In this document: positions 55,559 to 64,000 of the stretch, piece after piece
Position numbering within the stretch: the first letter of the stretch is position 1
How the letters are laid out: every line of letters begins with the position of its first letter
Source: Kitasatospora cinereorecta
GTDB lineage: Bacteria; Actinomycetota; Actinomycetes; Streptomycetales; Streptomycetaceae
Assembly (NCBI RefSeq): GCF_024172095.1
Contig: NZ_JAMZDX010000001.1
Coordinates: forward strand, 710,001-774,000
DNA: 64,000 bases
Reading direction: 5' to 3'
Program-made: the position numbers and the translations under genes
The notes under the pieces: model-generated
What the model was told of the DNA's origin: nothing
The model's input: the letters and a program-made list of their open reading frames with translations, nothing else
The model's database searches: none

Positions 55559-55894
55559 GTGCGTATCACCGGCGACCACACCGGCCTGGCCATCGAGGGC
55601 CGCCTCGACGTCCGCAGCGCCGCCGACGCCCGCGCCCGCCTGCACGCCGCCGTCGACGGCGGCCAGGGCGACCTGGTCCTGGACCTCGGCCGCCTCGAGT
55701 TCTGGGACGCCACCGGCCTCGGCGTCATCATGGGCACCCACCGCCGGGCCGGCCGGCTCGGCCGCCGCCTGGTCCTGCGCGACGTCCCGCTGCAGTTGCA
55801 GCGCCTGCTGGTCGCCACCCGGCTGCACCGCATCCTCGCCGTCGAGGGCGCCGTCCCCGACGCGTACGGCACCACCCTCCCGGCGCTCGGCTGA
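55559..55894 (+). CDS. STAS-domain protein (anti-sigma antagonist-like)
   Basis: 111 residues, GTG 55559 behind GAGGAGG. A single STAS fold: GRLDVRSAADARARLHAAVD, then DLVLDLGRLEFWDATGLGVIMGTHRRAGRLGRRLVLRDV. In SpoIIAA-type antagonists the loop is DSSGL with a phosphorylated Ser; here it is DATGL, so a Thr would be the only acceptor. No kinase partner is adjacent. Probable regulator of a stress sigma factor pathway. Confidence 0.87.
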   Translation: MRITGDHTGLAIEGRLDVRSAADARARLHAAVDGGQGDLVLDLGRLEFWDATGLGVIMGTHRRAGRLGRRLVLRDVPLQLQRLLVATRLHRILAVEGAVPDAYGTTLPALG

Positions 55895-56017
55895 CCCGTC
55901 GCGCCCCGCCGCGACCCGGCGCGGAGCCGGTGCATGACACCCACCTGTTGACCTCGTCACAAGGTGTGGGAAAGTCTGCGCTCAGGAACCGGTGGTGATG
56001 AGACGGGGAGCAACGAC

Positions 56018-58198
56018 GTGGAACAGCCAGGCGGCGACTTCCGGCAGGACGGCGTGCGCCCGCGGACCGGTGAACTGGTAAGCGGCGAAAGGCTGCTGAC
56101 CGTCGGAGGCCCCGACGGCTCGGAGGCCCGGCCGTGCCCCGAGGACTGGCGGCCCGCCCCGCGCCGGATCCGCAGCCTGGTCCAGGCCCGCCCGCAGCTC
56201 GGCCCCACCCCTGCGGTCGGCCCGCTCGCCCTGGGCAGCGGCCCCGGCGACCTGCCGCTGCTGGACCGCGAGGCCGACGTCGCCCAACTGCTCGCCCTGC
56301 TCGCCGAGGGCCGCTCGGTCCGTCTGGTCGGCCAGCCCGGCTCCGGCCGCAGCGCCCTGCTGGCCGCCGTCGCCGAAGCCGCCACCGAACTCGCGCCGGA
56401 CGGCGTGGTCCGCCTCAGCGGCCACCGCCGCGGCGTCGACGACCTGCTCCAGGACCTGTTCGCCGCCACCCATCACGCCCCCGAGTTCCGCCCCGACCGG
56501 CGCCAACTCGCCGGGCTGCTGGGCGGCGTCGGCGCGGTCGTCGTCATCGACGACGTCGAACCGGCCGGCGACGAGCTGGAGGAACTGCTCGCCGCCGCAC
56601 CCGAGTGCGCCTTCCTGATCGCCGACCGCCCCGGCAACGCCCAGCCCGCACCCGGCTCCCGGCTGCGCGACCACCTGGTGGCCGGTCTCTCCCGGTCCGC
56701 CTGCCTCACCCTGGCCGCCCGGCTGGCCGGCCGCGCCCTGGACGAGGCCGAGCGCGCCTGGGCGGTGGACCTCTGGTTCGAGTCGGAGGGCCTGCCGCTG
56801 CGGTTCGTCCGCGCCGCCGCCCTGCTGCGCCACCGGGACGTCACGGTCGACGCCCTGGTCGCCGCCCAGGAGGACCGGGTCGACCTGTTCGGCTCGGTCC
56901 AGCACGTCCCCGAACCGGACGACCCCGCCCTGCTGGAGGCGGAGCTGCGCCGCGGGGTGCCGCTGCCCTCCGTCGCGGCGAGCGCCGCACCCGCCGTGCT
57001 GCTCGCCGAGGGCCTCGGCGAGCAGGCCCAGGAGGTGCTGCGGCTCGCCCTCGCCCTGGACGGCGAGTGCCCGACCGCCCCGCACCTGCCCGCCCTGATC
57101 GACGTCAGCCACGGCGAGAGCGCCCTGCAGGAACTGATCGACTGCGGCCTGGCCGTCTCCGTCGGCGGCCACCACCGCCTCACCGAGGGCGTCACCGCCC
57201 AACTCGCCCCGCACTGGCCGCTCGGCGACATCGCGTACGGCGCCGCCGAGCACTTCTCCTGGTGGGTGGGGCACAGCTCGGTCTCCACCCGGCAGATCGC
57301 CGCCGAGGGCGAGGTCCTGGTCGCCGCGCTGCGCGCGGACCGCGACGCCGGACGCCCCGAGGCGGTCCTGCGCCTGGCCCGGGCGGCCGCGCCCGCGCTG
57401 GCCCTGTCCCTGCGCTGGGGCGCCTGGGAGCGGGTGCTGCAGCTCGGCCTGGAGGCCGCCCGGACGCTCGGCGCCAGCGCCGACGAGGCCTGGTTCCACC
57501 ACGAGTTGGGCGTGCTGGCGCTGTGCGTCGGCGCCCCGCAGCGGGCCTCGACCGAACTGGACGCGGCGGTGGCGCTGCGCGCCGCCCTCGGCGAGCCGCG
57601 CGGCAACGCCTCGGCCCGCCGGATGCTCGACCTGCTGAAGGCGGACATCATGCCGGTCGTCGCGCCCGCGGAGCTGCCGGCGGTCGGGCGGCGGCCGGTG
57701 ATCCGGGCGATCGCCCAGGTGCCGTATCGTTTCCGCGCCATGCCGCGGACCAGCGGGGACACCCGGCGCACGGTGCTGGCCGCATCCGCGGCGGTGCTCG
57801 CGGTCGGGGTGCTCGGCGCCGCGATCGGGCTGAGCGTCACCGGCACCCACGGCTCCTCGGGCGGCGGCCTCCACCCGGGCAACTCGGTCGAGGACGGCGC
57901 CGTCCCGGGCGACATGTCCTTCTCGGCCACGCCGTCGGACACCCCGACCGACGCCACCACCGACTCGGGCACCCCGAGCGCCACCGACTCGCCGAGCGCC
58001 ACCGCGACGACCACCCGCAAGCCCACCCCGAGCAAGTCGCCGACGGCGAAGACCACCACGACGGCCCCGGCGACCACGCCGCCGGTCACGAGCACGACGC
58101 CTGCGGGGACACCGACCGCGCCGACCTCGACGGCCACGACGCCCACGGCCACGCCGTCGACCGCAACTCCGACGACGACGGGGCCGACGACGCCCTAG
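56018..58198 (+). CDS. ATP-binding protein with C-terminal membrane helix and Thr/Pro-rich tail
   Basis: 726 residues from GTG 56018, seven bases after GGGGAG. After an 80-residue variable N-terminus comes a STAND/AAA-like ATPase: [19 protein letters not shown]-loop [18 protein letters not shown] (about residue 112) and Walker [13 protein letters not shown] winged-helix-like and TPR-like helical region follows to about residue 560. Then a basic stretch and one membrane helix ([23 protein letters not shown]) lead to a 110-residue Thr/Pro/Ser tail likely outside the cell. Function unknown. Confidence 0.82.
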   Translation: MEQPGGDFRQDGVRPRTGELVSGERLLTVGGPDGSEARPCPEDWRPAPRRIRSLVQARPQLGPTPAVGPLALGSGPGDLPLLDREADVAQLLALLAEGRSVRLVGQPGSGRSALLAAVAEAATELAPDGVVRLSGHRRGVDDLLQDLFAATHHAPEFRPDRRQLAGLLGGVGAVVVIDDVEPAGDELEELLAAAPECAFLIADRPGNAQPAPGSRLRDHLVAGLSRSACLTLAARLAGRALDEAERAWAVDLWFESEGLPLRFVRAAALLRHRDVTVDALVAAQEDRVDLFGSVQHVPEPDDPALLEAELRRGVPLPSVAASAAPAVLLAEGLGEQAQEVLRLALALDGECPTAPHLPALIDVSHGESALQELIDCGLAVSVGGHHRLTEGVTAQLAPHWPLGDIAYGAAEHFSWWVGHSSVSTRQIAAEGEVLVAALRADRDAGRPEAVLRLARAAAPALALSLRWGAWERVLQLGLEAARTLGASADEAWFHHELGVLALCVGAPQRASTELDAAVALRAALGEPRGNASARRMLDLLKADIMPVVAPAELPAVGRRPVIRAIAQVPYRFRAMPRTSGDTRRTVLAASAAVLAVGVLGAAIGLSVTGTHGSSGGGLHPGNSVEDGAVPGDMSFSATPSDTPTDATTDSGTPSATDSPSATATTTRKPTPSKSPTAKTTTTAPATTPPVTSTTPAGTPTAPTSTATTPTATPSTATPTTTGPTTP

Positions 58199-58854
58199 AA
58201 GAGCTTCAGCTTGTCGTCGTCGATGCCGCGCAGCTCGTCGTAGTCCAGCACCACGCAGCCGATCCCACGGTCGGTCGCGAGGACGCGGGCCTGCGGCTTG
58301 ATCTCCTGCGCGGCGAAGACGCCCTTCACCGGCGCGAGCAGCGGGTCGCGGTTGAGCAGTTCCAGGTACCGGGTGAGCTGCTCGACGCCGTCGATCTCGC
58401 CGCGCCGCTTGATCTCGACGGCGACCGTGGCGCCGTCGGAGTCGCGGCACAGGATGTCGACGGGACCGATCGCGGTCGGGTACTCGCGGCGGATCAGCTG
58501 CCAGCCGGAGCCCAGCACCTCCATCCGGTCGGCGAGCAACTCCTGCAGGTGGGCTTCGACGCCGTCCTTCACCAGTCCGGGGTCGACGCCGAGTTCGTGC
58601 GAGGAGTCGTGCAGCACCTCCTCCAGCGTGATGATCAGCTTTTCGCCGGCCTTGTTGGTCACCGTCCAGGTCCCGTCGGCCTCCTTGAGGCTGCACGGCG
58701 GGGACATCCAGTTGAGCGGCTTGTAGGCACGGTCGTCGGCGTGGATGCTGACGGACCCGTCGGCCTTCACCAGGATGAGCCGGGTGGCGGACGGGAGATG
58801 GGCGGACAGCCGACCGGCATAGTCGACGGAGCAACGGGCAATTACGAGACGCAC
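58195..58854 (-). CDS. nucS: endonuclease NucS (mismatch-specific EndoMS)
   Basis: 219 residues from GTG 58854, matching the family start [20 protein letters not shown]. The N-terminal beta domain binds DNA and dimerises; the C-terminal RecB-like nuclease core shows [39 protein letters not shown]. NucS replaces MutS/MutL in actinobacteria and cuts mismatched DNA, guided by the sliding clamp. Its stop overlaps that of the convergent ATPase gene at CTAG. Confidence 0.96.
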   Translation of the reverse strand: MRLVIARCSVDYAGRLSAHLPSATRLILVKADGSVSIHADDRAYKPLNWMSPPCSLKEADGTWTVTNKAGEKLIITLEEVLHDSSHELGVDPGLVKDGVEAHLQELLADRMEVLGSGWQLIRREYPTAIGPVDILCRDSDGATVAVEIKRRGEIDGVEQLTRYLELLNRDPLLAPVKGVFAAQEIKPQARVLATDRGIGCVVLDYDELRGIDDDKLKLF

Positions 58855-59302
58855 GGTCGACCACGCTAGCCCACCGAGGCCAGTTGATGCGATTCCGCGA
58901 CAGCCGGGTGAAGAAAGCGCGGAGGCGGCGAACCATGGTGACCGTACCCTCACCCGCCGTGTCCGGCCGAGGACGGCGCGTACGGTTCGGAGGGGAGCGC
59001 AACGGGGATGGAGACATGCGATGAACGGTCCGACAGGATCCGGCCAATCTGACGTTACCGGCGGCGTTTTCGACGGGAATCGGCGGATTCACCGACACTG
59101 CCCGCACATGGCTGACACCCTTGTGTGAACCGGCTGCCCACCGCGCCGGACTGAGCTTCCGTCAACCCTCCCCGGCCCATCCGCCGGAGGCGGGTGACCC
59201 CCGGCCGCACCACCCTGTGTGAGAACGGCACGGCACCATCCGCAGCTACCGCACCACCGCCCGGGCCGGTCCGTGCCCGGGCGGACCGCGAGAGGAGAAC
59301 CC
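58855..59302. other. intergenic region between nucS and the SCO5389-family gene
   Basis: 448 bases. Apart from the possible short ORF at 59021, I see no gene. TGTGTGA occurs twice (about 59122 and 59217) as a short direct repeat. No clear promoter. Confidence 0.45.
59021..59128 (+). CDS. possible small ORF (35 residues)
   Basis: ATG 59021 is preceded by GGAG at seven bases and reads 35 codons to TGA. The product is hydrophilic with a HRHCPH segment. It could be a leader peptide or chance; nothing similar is known to me. Confidence 0.2.
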   Translation: MNGPTGSGQSDVTGGVFDGNRRIHRHCPHMADTLV

Positions 59303-59695
59303 ATGTCGCTCGACGTCTCACCGGCCCTGCTCGAGAAGGCCGAACGAGGCGAGGTCGACGAGACGGAGTTCGTCGACTGCGTCCGCACCTCCCTGCCCTT
59401 CGCATGGGAGATGATCAGCTCGCTGGTCGCCCAGATGAAGGTCGACGGCACCGATTTCGCCGACAACCAGGTACCGCCGCCCAGCGAGCAGGCCCGCGGC
59501 CAGCTGCTGCGCGCCATGGCGAGCGACGCGATCCGCGGCGCCCTGTCACGGCACTTCGGCGTCCAGCTGGCGTTCCAGAACTGCCACCGGGTCGCGGTCT
59601 TCGGACCGTCCGAGAAGAACAAGGAGCGCTACCAGCGCTTCACGTCCGTCCGCGCCCAGCTGCTCAACCAGTCGCCGGAGCTCCGCGACTGCTGA
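59303..59695 (+). CDS. SCO5389 family protein
   Basis: 130 residues, ATG 59303 behind GAGAGGAGA. Helical soluble protein: SPALLEKAERGEVDETEFVDCVRTSLPFAWEMI, then an unusual NQVPPPSEQARGQLLRAMASDAIRGALSRHFGVQLAFQNCHRVAVF. A conserved streptomycete family named after a gene adjacent to nucS in S. coelicolor; function unknown. A bidirectional hairpin follows. Confidence 0.88.
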   Translation: MSLDVSPALLEKAERGEVDETEFVDCVRTSLPFAWEMISSLVAQMKVDGTDFADNQVPPPSEQARGQLLRAMASDAIRGALSRHFGVQLAFQNCHRVAVFGPSEKNKERYQRFTSVRAQLLNQSPELRDC

Positions 59696-59743
59696 CGGCG
59701 ACGGCGTCGGCGTCGGACATCGAACGCGCCGCAGGAGCCGCAT

Positions 59744-59783
59744 GTGGGCCGCCCCCGGGACTGTCGGACCGGAGGCGGCCCAC
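59744..59783. terminator. bidirectional terminator
   Basis: GTGGGCCGCC (59744-59753) pairs perfectly with GGCGGCCCAC (59774-59783), between the convergent SCO5389-family and LLM oxidoreductase genes. Confidence 0.75.
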
Positions 59784-59808
59784 GGCTGTCCGCGCCGGGC
59801 GGGTGGGG

Positions 59809-61047
59809 TCAGTTCAGCTGCGGCAGCACCTCGGCGCCGAGCCGGGCGATGTTGTGCAGGGTGCCCTCGGTGTCACCGGATCCCTCGGCGAGCAGCGCGA
59901 ACCGTCGGATGCCGGTCCGCTCGGCGGTGGCCAGCAGCCGGTCCGCGCACTGCCGCGGGGTGCCCACCGCGTGCAGGTCGCACAGCAGCTCGGTGTACGC
60001 CCGCGGGTCGCGCATGGTGCGGCCCTGGCCGTCCACGGTGCGGTGCGCGCCGAGGCCGTGCTCGAAGAAGTCCGGCATCGCCCGCAGCAGGCTGGCCCGC
60101 GCGGTCGAGGTACGGTCCTCGACCTGCGCCACGCCCGCCGCGACGTGCTCCCGCTCCACCCGGGCCAGCTGCTCCTCGCCGCGGCCCGAGGCCCGCCAGG
60201 CGGCCCGGTACGCGGCCAGCATCTCGCGCTTGTCGTCGTCGCCGGAGTGCATGCCGAGCAGCATCGGCAGGCCGCGCTCGGCGGCGGTGCGCACCCCGTT
60301 CGGCGAGGTGCAGGCGACCACCACCGGCGGGCCGCCGGCCGTCCCGCCCTCCTGGCGCTGACGGGGGAAGGAACGCAGCGGCGAGGCGTCGAGCCCCAGC
60401 CAGTCGGACAGGTCCGGCGGCCGCGGCGGCTCGGTCGCCCGCGGCACCACCGCCACCTCCGGGAAGTCGAACTGCGGCCCGCTGCCGCCGACCCGGCTGC
60501 CGCGCAGCCAGCGCAGCAGCAGGTCGAGCCGCTCCGGGAAGCCCTGCTCGTACGCCTCGATGCCGGTGCCGAAGACCTTCAGGTCGATCCACGGGCCGCC
60601 GCGGCCCACCCCGAGGGTGAACCGTCCACCGGAGGTCAGGTGCAGCAGCGCGGCCTGCTCGCCCAGCGCCACCGGGTGGGTGGTGGACAGCACGCTGACC
60701 GCGGTGCCCACCCCGATCCGCCGGGTGCGGCCGAGCAGCAGCGCCGCCAGGGTCGCCGCGTTCGGGCAGACGCCGTACGGCACGAAGTGGTGCTCGGCGA
60801 GCCAGACGCTGTCCAGCCCGGCGGCCTCCGCGGCGGTCGCCGAGGCGACGGTGCGCTCCAGCGCCTCGCCGTGCGACTGGCCCGGGAACTGGGCGGACAG
60901 CAGGAAGGCGCCGACCCGGATCGCGTCGGTCCCGGTCGGCTGTCCCGGGACCGGGCGGACGGCCGGGGCGGGCACCCGTGGGGCGACGGGCGCCGCGGCG
61001 GACGTGACGGCGGTACGGGAGTCGGGCCGGGGGGTGGTCTTGGTCAT
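59809..61047 (-). CDS. LLM-class flavin-dependent oxidoreductase
   Basis: 412 residues, ATG 61047 with GAGGAGG upstream. After a 45-residue Pro/Ala-rich N-terminus, the luciferase-like TIM barrel begins: RVGAFLLSAQFPGQ, TAAEAAGLDSVWLAEHHFVPYG, RIGVGTAVSVLSTTHPVALGEQAALLHLTSGGRFTLGVGRGGP. Such proteins use F420 or FMN and act in oxidation or monooxygenation. The EHHF motif places it near bacterial-luciferase/alkanal-type members, so FMN is likelier. Substrate unknown. Confidence 0.92.
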   Translation of the reverse strand: MTKTTPRPDSRTAVTSAAAPVAPRVPAPAVRPVPGQPTGTDAIRVGAFLLSAQFPGQSHGEALERTVASATAAEAAGLDSVWLAEHHFVPYGVCPNAATLAALLLGRTRRIGVGTAVSVLSTTHPVALGEQAALLHLTSGGRFTLGVGRGGPWIDLKVFGTGIEAYEQGFPERLDLLLRWLRGSRVGGSGPQFDFPEVAVVPRATEPPRPPDLSDWLGLDASPLRSFPRQRQEGGTAGGPPVVVACTSPNGVRTAAERGLPMLLGMHSGDDDKREMLAAYRAAWRASGRGEEQLARVEREHVAAGVAQVEDRTSTARASLLRAMPDFFEHGLGAHRTVDGQGRTMRDPRAYTELLCDLHAVGTPRQCADRLLATAERTGIRRFALLAEGSGDTEGTLHNIARLGAEVLPQLN

Positions 61048-61286
61048 CGGGAGGCCTCCTCGGGTGCACGCAGGGACTGCGAGCCCCGCCTTGTCACCTC
61101 GTGAGTAACCCATGTCATGTGCCAATGGCACGCGGATTCACCAATTTCCCAAGAGATCGGGTGGATCTCAGCAGAAACAGTGGAGGCCCGGACCGGGCCG
61201 TGATAGTGGCCCGGAGGGCTCGCTGACGGCCCGCTGACGGCCCGTACTCTAGGAAGTGCAACGCTCCGGCCCGAGAGGTAGTCACC

Positions 61287-61607
61287 GTGTCACCCCGCCG
61301 AAACCGGACGAACGGTTCCGATCCCCGACCCGAGGCGGCGGCCGCCCCGCTCGGCGGCTCCCTGCGCCGCGTGGAGAGCTACCGCGGCGAGGACTGGGTG
61401 GTGCAGACGGTGGCCGGCACCGCCGGACGGTTCTACCGCTGCCCCGGCTGCGACCAGGAGATCCCGCCCGGCGTCGGCCACGTGGTCGCCTGGCCCGACC
61501 ACGGCCCCGGCGTGGACGACCGCCGGCACTGGCACCGGGCGTGCTGGAGCGCGCGGGAGCGCCGTGGCTCCAACATCCAGCGGGGCCGGGGCGCTCCCAA
61601 GTACTGA
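61287..61607 (+). CDS. small Cys/His protein (often labelled ATP/GTP-binding)
   Basis: 106 residues, GTG 61287. A basic N-terminus is followed by YRCPGCDQEIPPGVGHVVAWPDH and RRHWHRACWSARER. The CPGC, the two His and the later Cys form a plausible zinc-binding site, similar to small treble-clef domains. There is no P-loop, so the common ATP/GTP-binding label has no visible support. Function unknown. A hairpin (61623-61640) follows. Confidence 0.8.
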   Translation: MSPRRNRTNGSDPRPEAAAAPLGGSLRRVESYRGEDWVVQTVAGTAGRFYRCPGCDQEIPPGVGHVVAWPDHGPGVDDRRHWHRACWSARERRGSNIQRGRGAPKY

Positions 61608-61622
61608 CCGTCCGGGTACCCG

Positions 61623-61640
61623 GCCGGTCGGTGGACCGGC
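61623..61640. terminator. bidirectional hairpin
   Basis: GCCGGTC-GGTG-GACCGGC, 7-bp stem with 4-base loop, between convergent genes. Confidence 0.5.
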
Positions 61641-61648
61641 GGGCCGGC

Positions 61649-62416
61649 TCAGGCGTCGCGCTTCTTCAGCACCAGCGCCCCGCCTGCCAGCGCCGCCAGC
61701 GTCCAGAGCAGGCAGATGCCGAAGCCCGCCCACGGCCCGTACGGCTGATCGTTCTGCTCGTACACCAGCAGCATTCGCGAGCCCGCGTAGTCCGGGAACC
61801 AGTGCGCCAGGGTCTTCACCTTCGGCACCGCCGAGAGGATCGGCGAGAGCAGGAAGAAGAACGGCACCAGGATGCCCAGGGCCAGCGTCTGGTTGTGCAG
61901 CATCGCGGTGACCCCGGCCGAGAACAGGCACAGCAGGGTCAGGTAGAGCGCCGCCCCGACGACCGCGCGCAGCACGTGCTGGGCGCCGATGGTGGTGGAG
62001 TGGTCGCCCAGCAGCGACTGGCCCACGAAGAAGGTGACGAACGCCGTCACCAGCGAGACCGCCAGCGCCAGCGCGCCCAGCACCACCGACTTGCCGACCA
62101 GCAGGGTGCCGCGCTGCGGCACGGCCGCCAGCGAGACCCGGATCATGCCGCTGCTGTACTCGTTGCCGATCGCCAGCACGCCGAAGACGATGATCGCCAG
62201 CTCGCCCAGCATGATCCCGGAGAAGGCCGTCCGGGTGGCGTCGAACGGCCCGGTCTCGCCGCGGGTGAACTCGGCGAAGTTCTTGTTGGTGAGCAGCGAG
62301 AGCAGCGCGCCCAGGCCCAGGGTGACCACGAAGGTCAGCGCCAGGGTCCAGACGGTGGAGCGGACGCTGCGGATCTTGGTCCACTCGGACTGCAGGATCG
62401 CCGGAAACGCCGCCAT
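61649..62416 (-). CDS. ABC-2 type transporter permease
   Basis: 255 residues, ATG 62416, one base after the ATPase stop. Opens FPAILQSEWTKIRSVRSTVWTLALTF, the hallmark of actinomycete ABC-2 permeases, with six membrane helices; EYSSGMIRVSLAAVPQRG lies in the first cytoplasmic loop. Works with the upstream ATPase as an exporter, substrate unknown (drug or lipid). Confidence 0.93.
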   Translation of the reverse strand: MAAFPAILQSEWTKIRSVRSTVWTLALTFVVTLGLGALLSLLTNKNFAEFTRGETGPFDATRTAFSGIMLGELAIIVFGVLAIGNEYSSGMIRVSLAAVPQRGTLLVGKSVVLGALALAVSLVTAFVTFFVGQSLLGDHSTTIGAQHVLRAVVGAALYLTLLCLFSAGVTAMLHNQTLALGILVPFFFLLSPILSAVPKVKTLAHWFPDYAGSRMLLVYEQNDQPYGPWAGFGICLLWTLAALAGGALVLKKRDA

Positions 62417-62417
62417 C

Positions 62418-63419
62418 TCAGTTCCCCTTCCGCTTCGGCTGCCAGCCCTCGCCCCAGGCGGACGCGCTCTCCGTGGGCGGCTCGCCCCGCGTCGGGCTCG
62501 ATGCCCGGCTCGGTCCGTCGCCCGCGTGGTACTCCACCGAGTCCGCCGTCATCTGCATGAACGCCTCCTCCAGCGACGCCTGCTGCGGGCTCAGCTCGTG
62601 CAGGGTGATGCCGTGCTTGGCGGCCAGGTCGCCGAGTGCGGCGAGGTCGCCGTCCTCCACCTCGTACGCGCCGTCCGGACCGGGCTGCGGCCGCAGGCCG
62701 GCGCCGCGCAGCGCGTCCAGCAGCTGCTCCACCTGCGGGGTGCGGATCCGCACGGCCGAGCGGGAGTTCTGCCGGATGAACTCGGCCATCGGCAGGTCGG
62801 CCAGCAGCCGGCCCCGGCCGATCACCACCAGGTGGTCGGCGGTCAGCGCCATCTCGCTCATCAGGTGCGAGGAGACGAAGACCGTGCGGCCCTCGGCGGC
62901 GAGCCGCTTCATCAGGTTGCGGATCCACAGGATGCCCTCGGGGTCGAGCCCGTTCACCGGCTCGTCGAACATCAGGATCTCCGGGTCGCCGAGCAGCGCC
63001 GACGCGATGCCCAGGCGCTGCCCCATGCCGAGCGAGAAGCCCCGGGCGCGCCCCCGCGCGACCGAGGTGAGCCCGACCAGTTCGAGCATCTCGTCCACCC
63101 GACGGCGGGGGATGCGGTTGGACTGGGCCAGCCAGAGCAGGTGGTCGTACGCGGTGCGGCCGGGGTGGACCGCCTTGGCCTCCAGCAGGGCGCCGATGTA
63201 CTTCAGCGGCTCCTGGAGCTGGCCGTAGCGCTTGCCGTCGAGGACGACCCGGCCGCTGGTGGGCCGGTCGAGGTCGAGGATCATCCGCATGGTGGTGGAC
63301 TTGCCGGCGCCGTTCGGGCCGAGGAAGCCGGTGACCACGCCGCGGGGCACCTGGAAGGTCAGGTCCTGGACGGCCAGCTTCTCGCCGTAACGCTTCGTCA
63401 GCTGATGCAGCTCGATCAT
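62418..63419 (-). CDS. ABC transporter ATP-binding protein
   Basis: 333 residues, ATG 63419 behind AAGGAGGG. Walker A GFLGPNGAGKSTTMRMIL, Q-loop, variant signature FSLGMGQRLGIASALLGDPEILMFDEPVNGLD and the switch His in VFVSSHLMSEM. The C-terminal 100 residues form a DrrA/CcmA-like accessory domain ending in a Ser/Pro-rich tail. Partner of the downstream permease. Divergent from the hydrolase gene. Confidence 0.94.
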   Translation of the reverse strand: MIELHQLTKRYGEKLAVQDLTFQVPRGVVTGFLGPNGAGKSTTMRMILDLDRPTSGRVVLDGKRYGQLQEPLKYIGALLEAKAVHPGRTAYDHLLWLAQSNRIPRRRVDEMLELVGLTSVARGRARGFSLGMGQRLGIASALLGDPEILMFDEPVNGLDPEGILWIRNLMKRLAAEGRTVFVSSHLMSEMALTADHLVVIGRGRLLADLPMAEFIRQNSRSAVRIRTPQVEQLLDALRGAGLRPQPGPDGAYEVEDGDLAALGDLAAKHGITLHELSPQQASLEEAFMQMTADSVEYHAGDGPSRASSPTRGEPPTESASAWGEGWQPKRKGN

Positions 63420-63514
63420 CGGCCCTCCTTGATCCCGTCCGACCGTCAGACTATGACATCTCGGACATTACGGAAGGGGTGAGCCGAAGGGTGTCGGGGC
63501 CATACGGTGGCAGC

Positions 63515-64000
63515 ATGACCTTTCCCAGCGCGCAGACCGTCCACGAGAACGGCACCGGCACCCCGCTCGTCCTGCTGCACGCCTTCCCCCTCTCCGCCCG
63601 GATGTGGGCGTGCCAGCTGGAGCGCATCCCCGGCCCGTCCGGTGACCACGCCCGGGTGATCGTCACGGACCAGCGCGGCTTCGGCGCCGCCCCGCTCGGC
63701 GCCGACGAGCCCTCGCTGGACGCCGTCGCCGACGACGTCGCCCGGCTGCTGGACGCCCTCGGGGTGGAGCGGGCGGTGGTCGGCGGCCTGTCGATGGGCG
63801 GCTACGCGGCGATGGCCTTCGCCCGCCGCCACCCGCAGCGCCTGTGCGGACTGCTCCTCGCGGACACCAAGGCCACCGTCGACACCGACGCCGCCCGCAC
63901 CAACCGGGAACGGATCGCCGCCGCCGTCGTGGCCCGCGACAGCGTGGCCCTGCTCGCCGAGGAACGCATCGAGGACGGGCTGCTCGCCCCCGGCACCGCG
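63515..64000 (+). CDS. alpha/beta hydrolase (3' end outside window)
   Basis: The first 162 codons from ATG 63515; the gene runs off the right edge. Oxyanion region PLVLLHAFPLSARMW, Asp strand VIVTDQRGFG and the nucleophile elbow VVGGLSMGGYAAMAFARRHP with the catalytic Ser. The catalytic Asp/His lie beyond the window. Esterase or 3-oxoadipate-enol-lactonase-like; substrate not determinable. Confidence 0.9.
   Translation, partial: MTFPSAQTVHENGTGTPLVLLHAFPLSARMWACQLERIPGPSGDHARVIVTDQRGFGAAPLGADEPSLDAVADDVARLLDALGVERAVVGGLSMGGYAAMAFARRHPQRLCGLLLADTKATVDTDAARTNRERIAAAVVARDSVALLAEERIEDGLLAPGTA

Noticed and set aside
55982..59107. 1041-codon minus ORF opposite the ATPase gene
   Set aside because: Antisense frame of 56018-58198 and nucS; composition only reflects GC bias.

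Overview
The window is very GC-rich, uses GTG/TTG starts freely and carries a block of primary-metabolism genes in an order typical of Streptomycetaceae: response regulator, argS, lysA, hom, thrC, thrB, rho, LCP gene, rpmE, prfA, prmC, Sua5, LMW phosphatase, SHMT-like gene, WecA-like gene, the atpIBEFHAGDC operon, then DUF2550, cobalamin adenosyltransferase, nucS and an SCO5389-family gene. Also typical are a Cys-type L31, an Arg/Gln-rich Rho N-terminus, a long ATP synthase delta subunit and NucS. I read it as a Streptomyces or Kitasatospora chromosome; the genus cannot be fixed from the sequence alone.

Positions 1-23200 are largely accessory. They hold a truncated FdhF/YdeP-type molybdopterin oxidoreductase and a TPR-like protein. 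Next is a tightly coupled minus-strand operon (2303-7411) for STM4015, STM4014, STM4013, STM4012 and STM4011 family proteins: a leucine-rich-repeat-like protein, an ATP-grasp-like protein, a sulfatase-fold hydrolase and two radical SAM proteins. It has no assigned function and is the best candidate here for an undescribed system. Divergent from it is a two-gene unit (small protein plus DUF6745-like protein). Then come a FAH-family hydrolase, a TetR regulator, a rhomboid-like membrane protein, a DUF885 metallopeptidase, a DHA2 exporter, a secreted trypsin-like protease, several orphan genes, a PP2C-like phosphatase and an FUSC-family membrane protein. The stretch ends in about 1 kb bounded by a degenerate copy of the 3' half of tRNA-Arg(CCG) and the intact tRNA gene.

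Positions 23201-41572 are core: tRNA-Arg next to argS, aspartate-family amino acid synthesis (lysA, hom, thrC, thrB), Rho, ribosomal protein L31, RF1 with its methylase PrmC, tRNA t6A synthesis, a divergent SHMT homologue lacking key PLP residues, and an undecaprenyl-phosphate sugar-phosphate transferase. Positions 41573-49792 are the complete F1Fo ATP synthase operon, preceded by a promoter whose -10 element abuts a Rex-operator-like palindrome. The operon has hairpins between atpI/atpB, atpH/atpA and atpD/atpC.

Positions 49793-64000 hold DUF2550, a Uma2 nuclease, a PduO-type adenosyltransferase, a DesK/NarL two-component pair, 3-hydroxybutyryl-CoA dehydrogenase, a STAS protein, an AAA-like membrane protein sharing its stop tetranucleotide with convergent nucS, an SCO5389-family protein, an LLM flavin oxidoreductase, a small Cys/His protein, an ABC-2 exporter pair and a truncated alpha/beta hydrolase. 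Functions were assigned by reading translations and motifs; no database search was run. Start codons are chosen by ribosome-binding site and family length, and alternatives are given where they matter.
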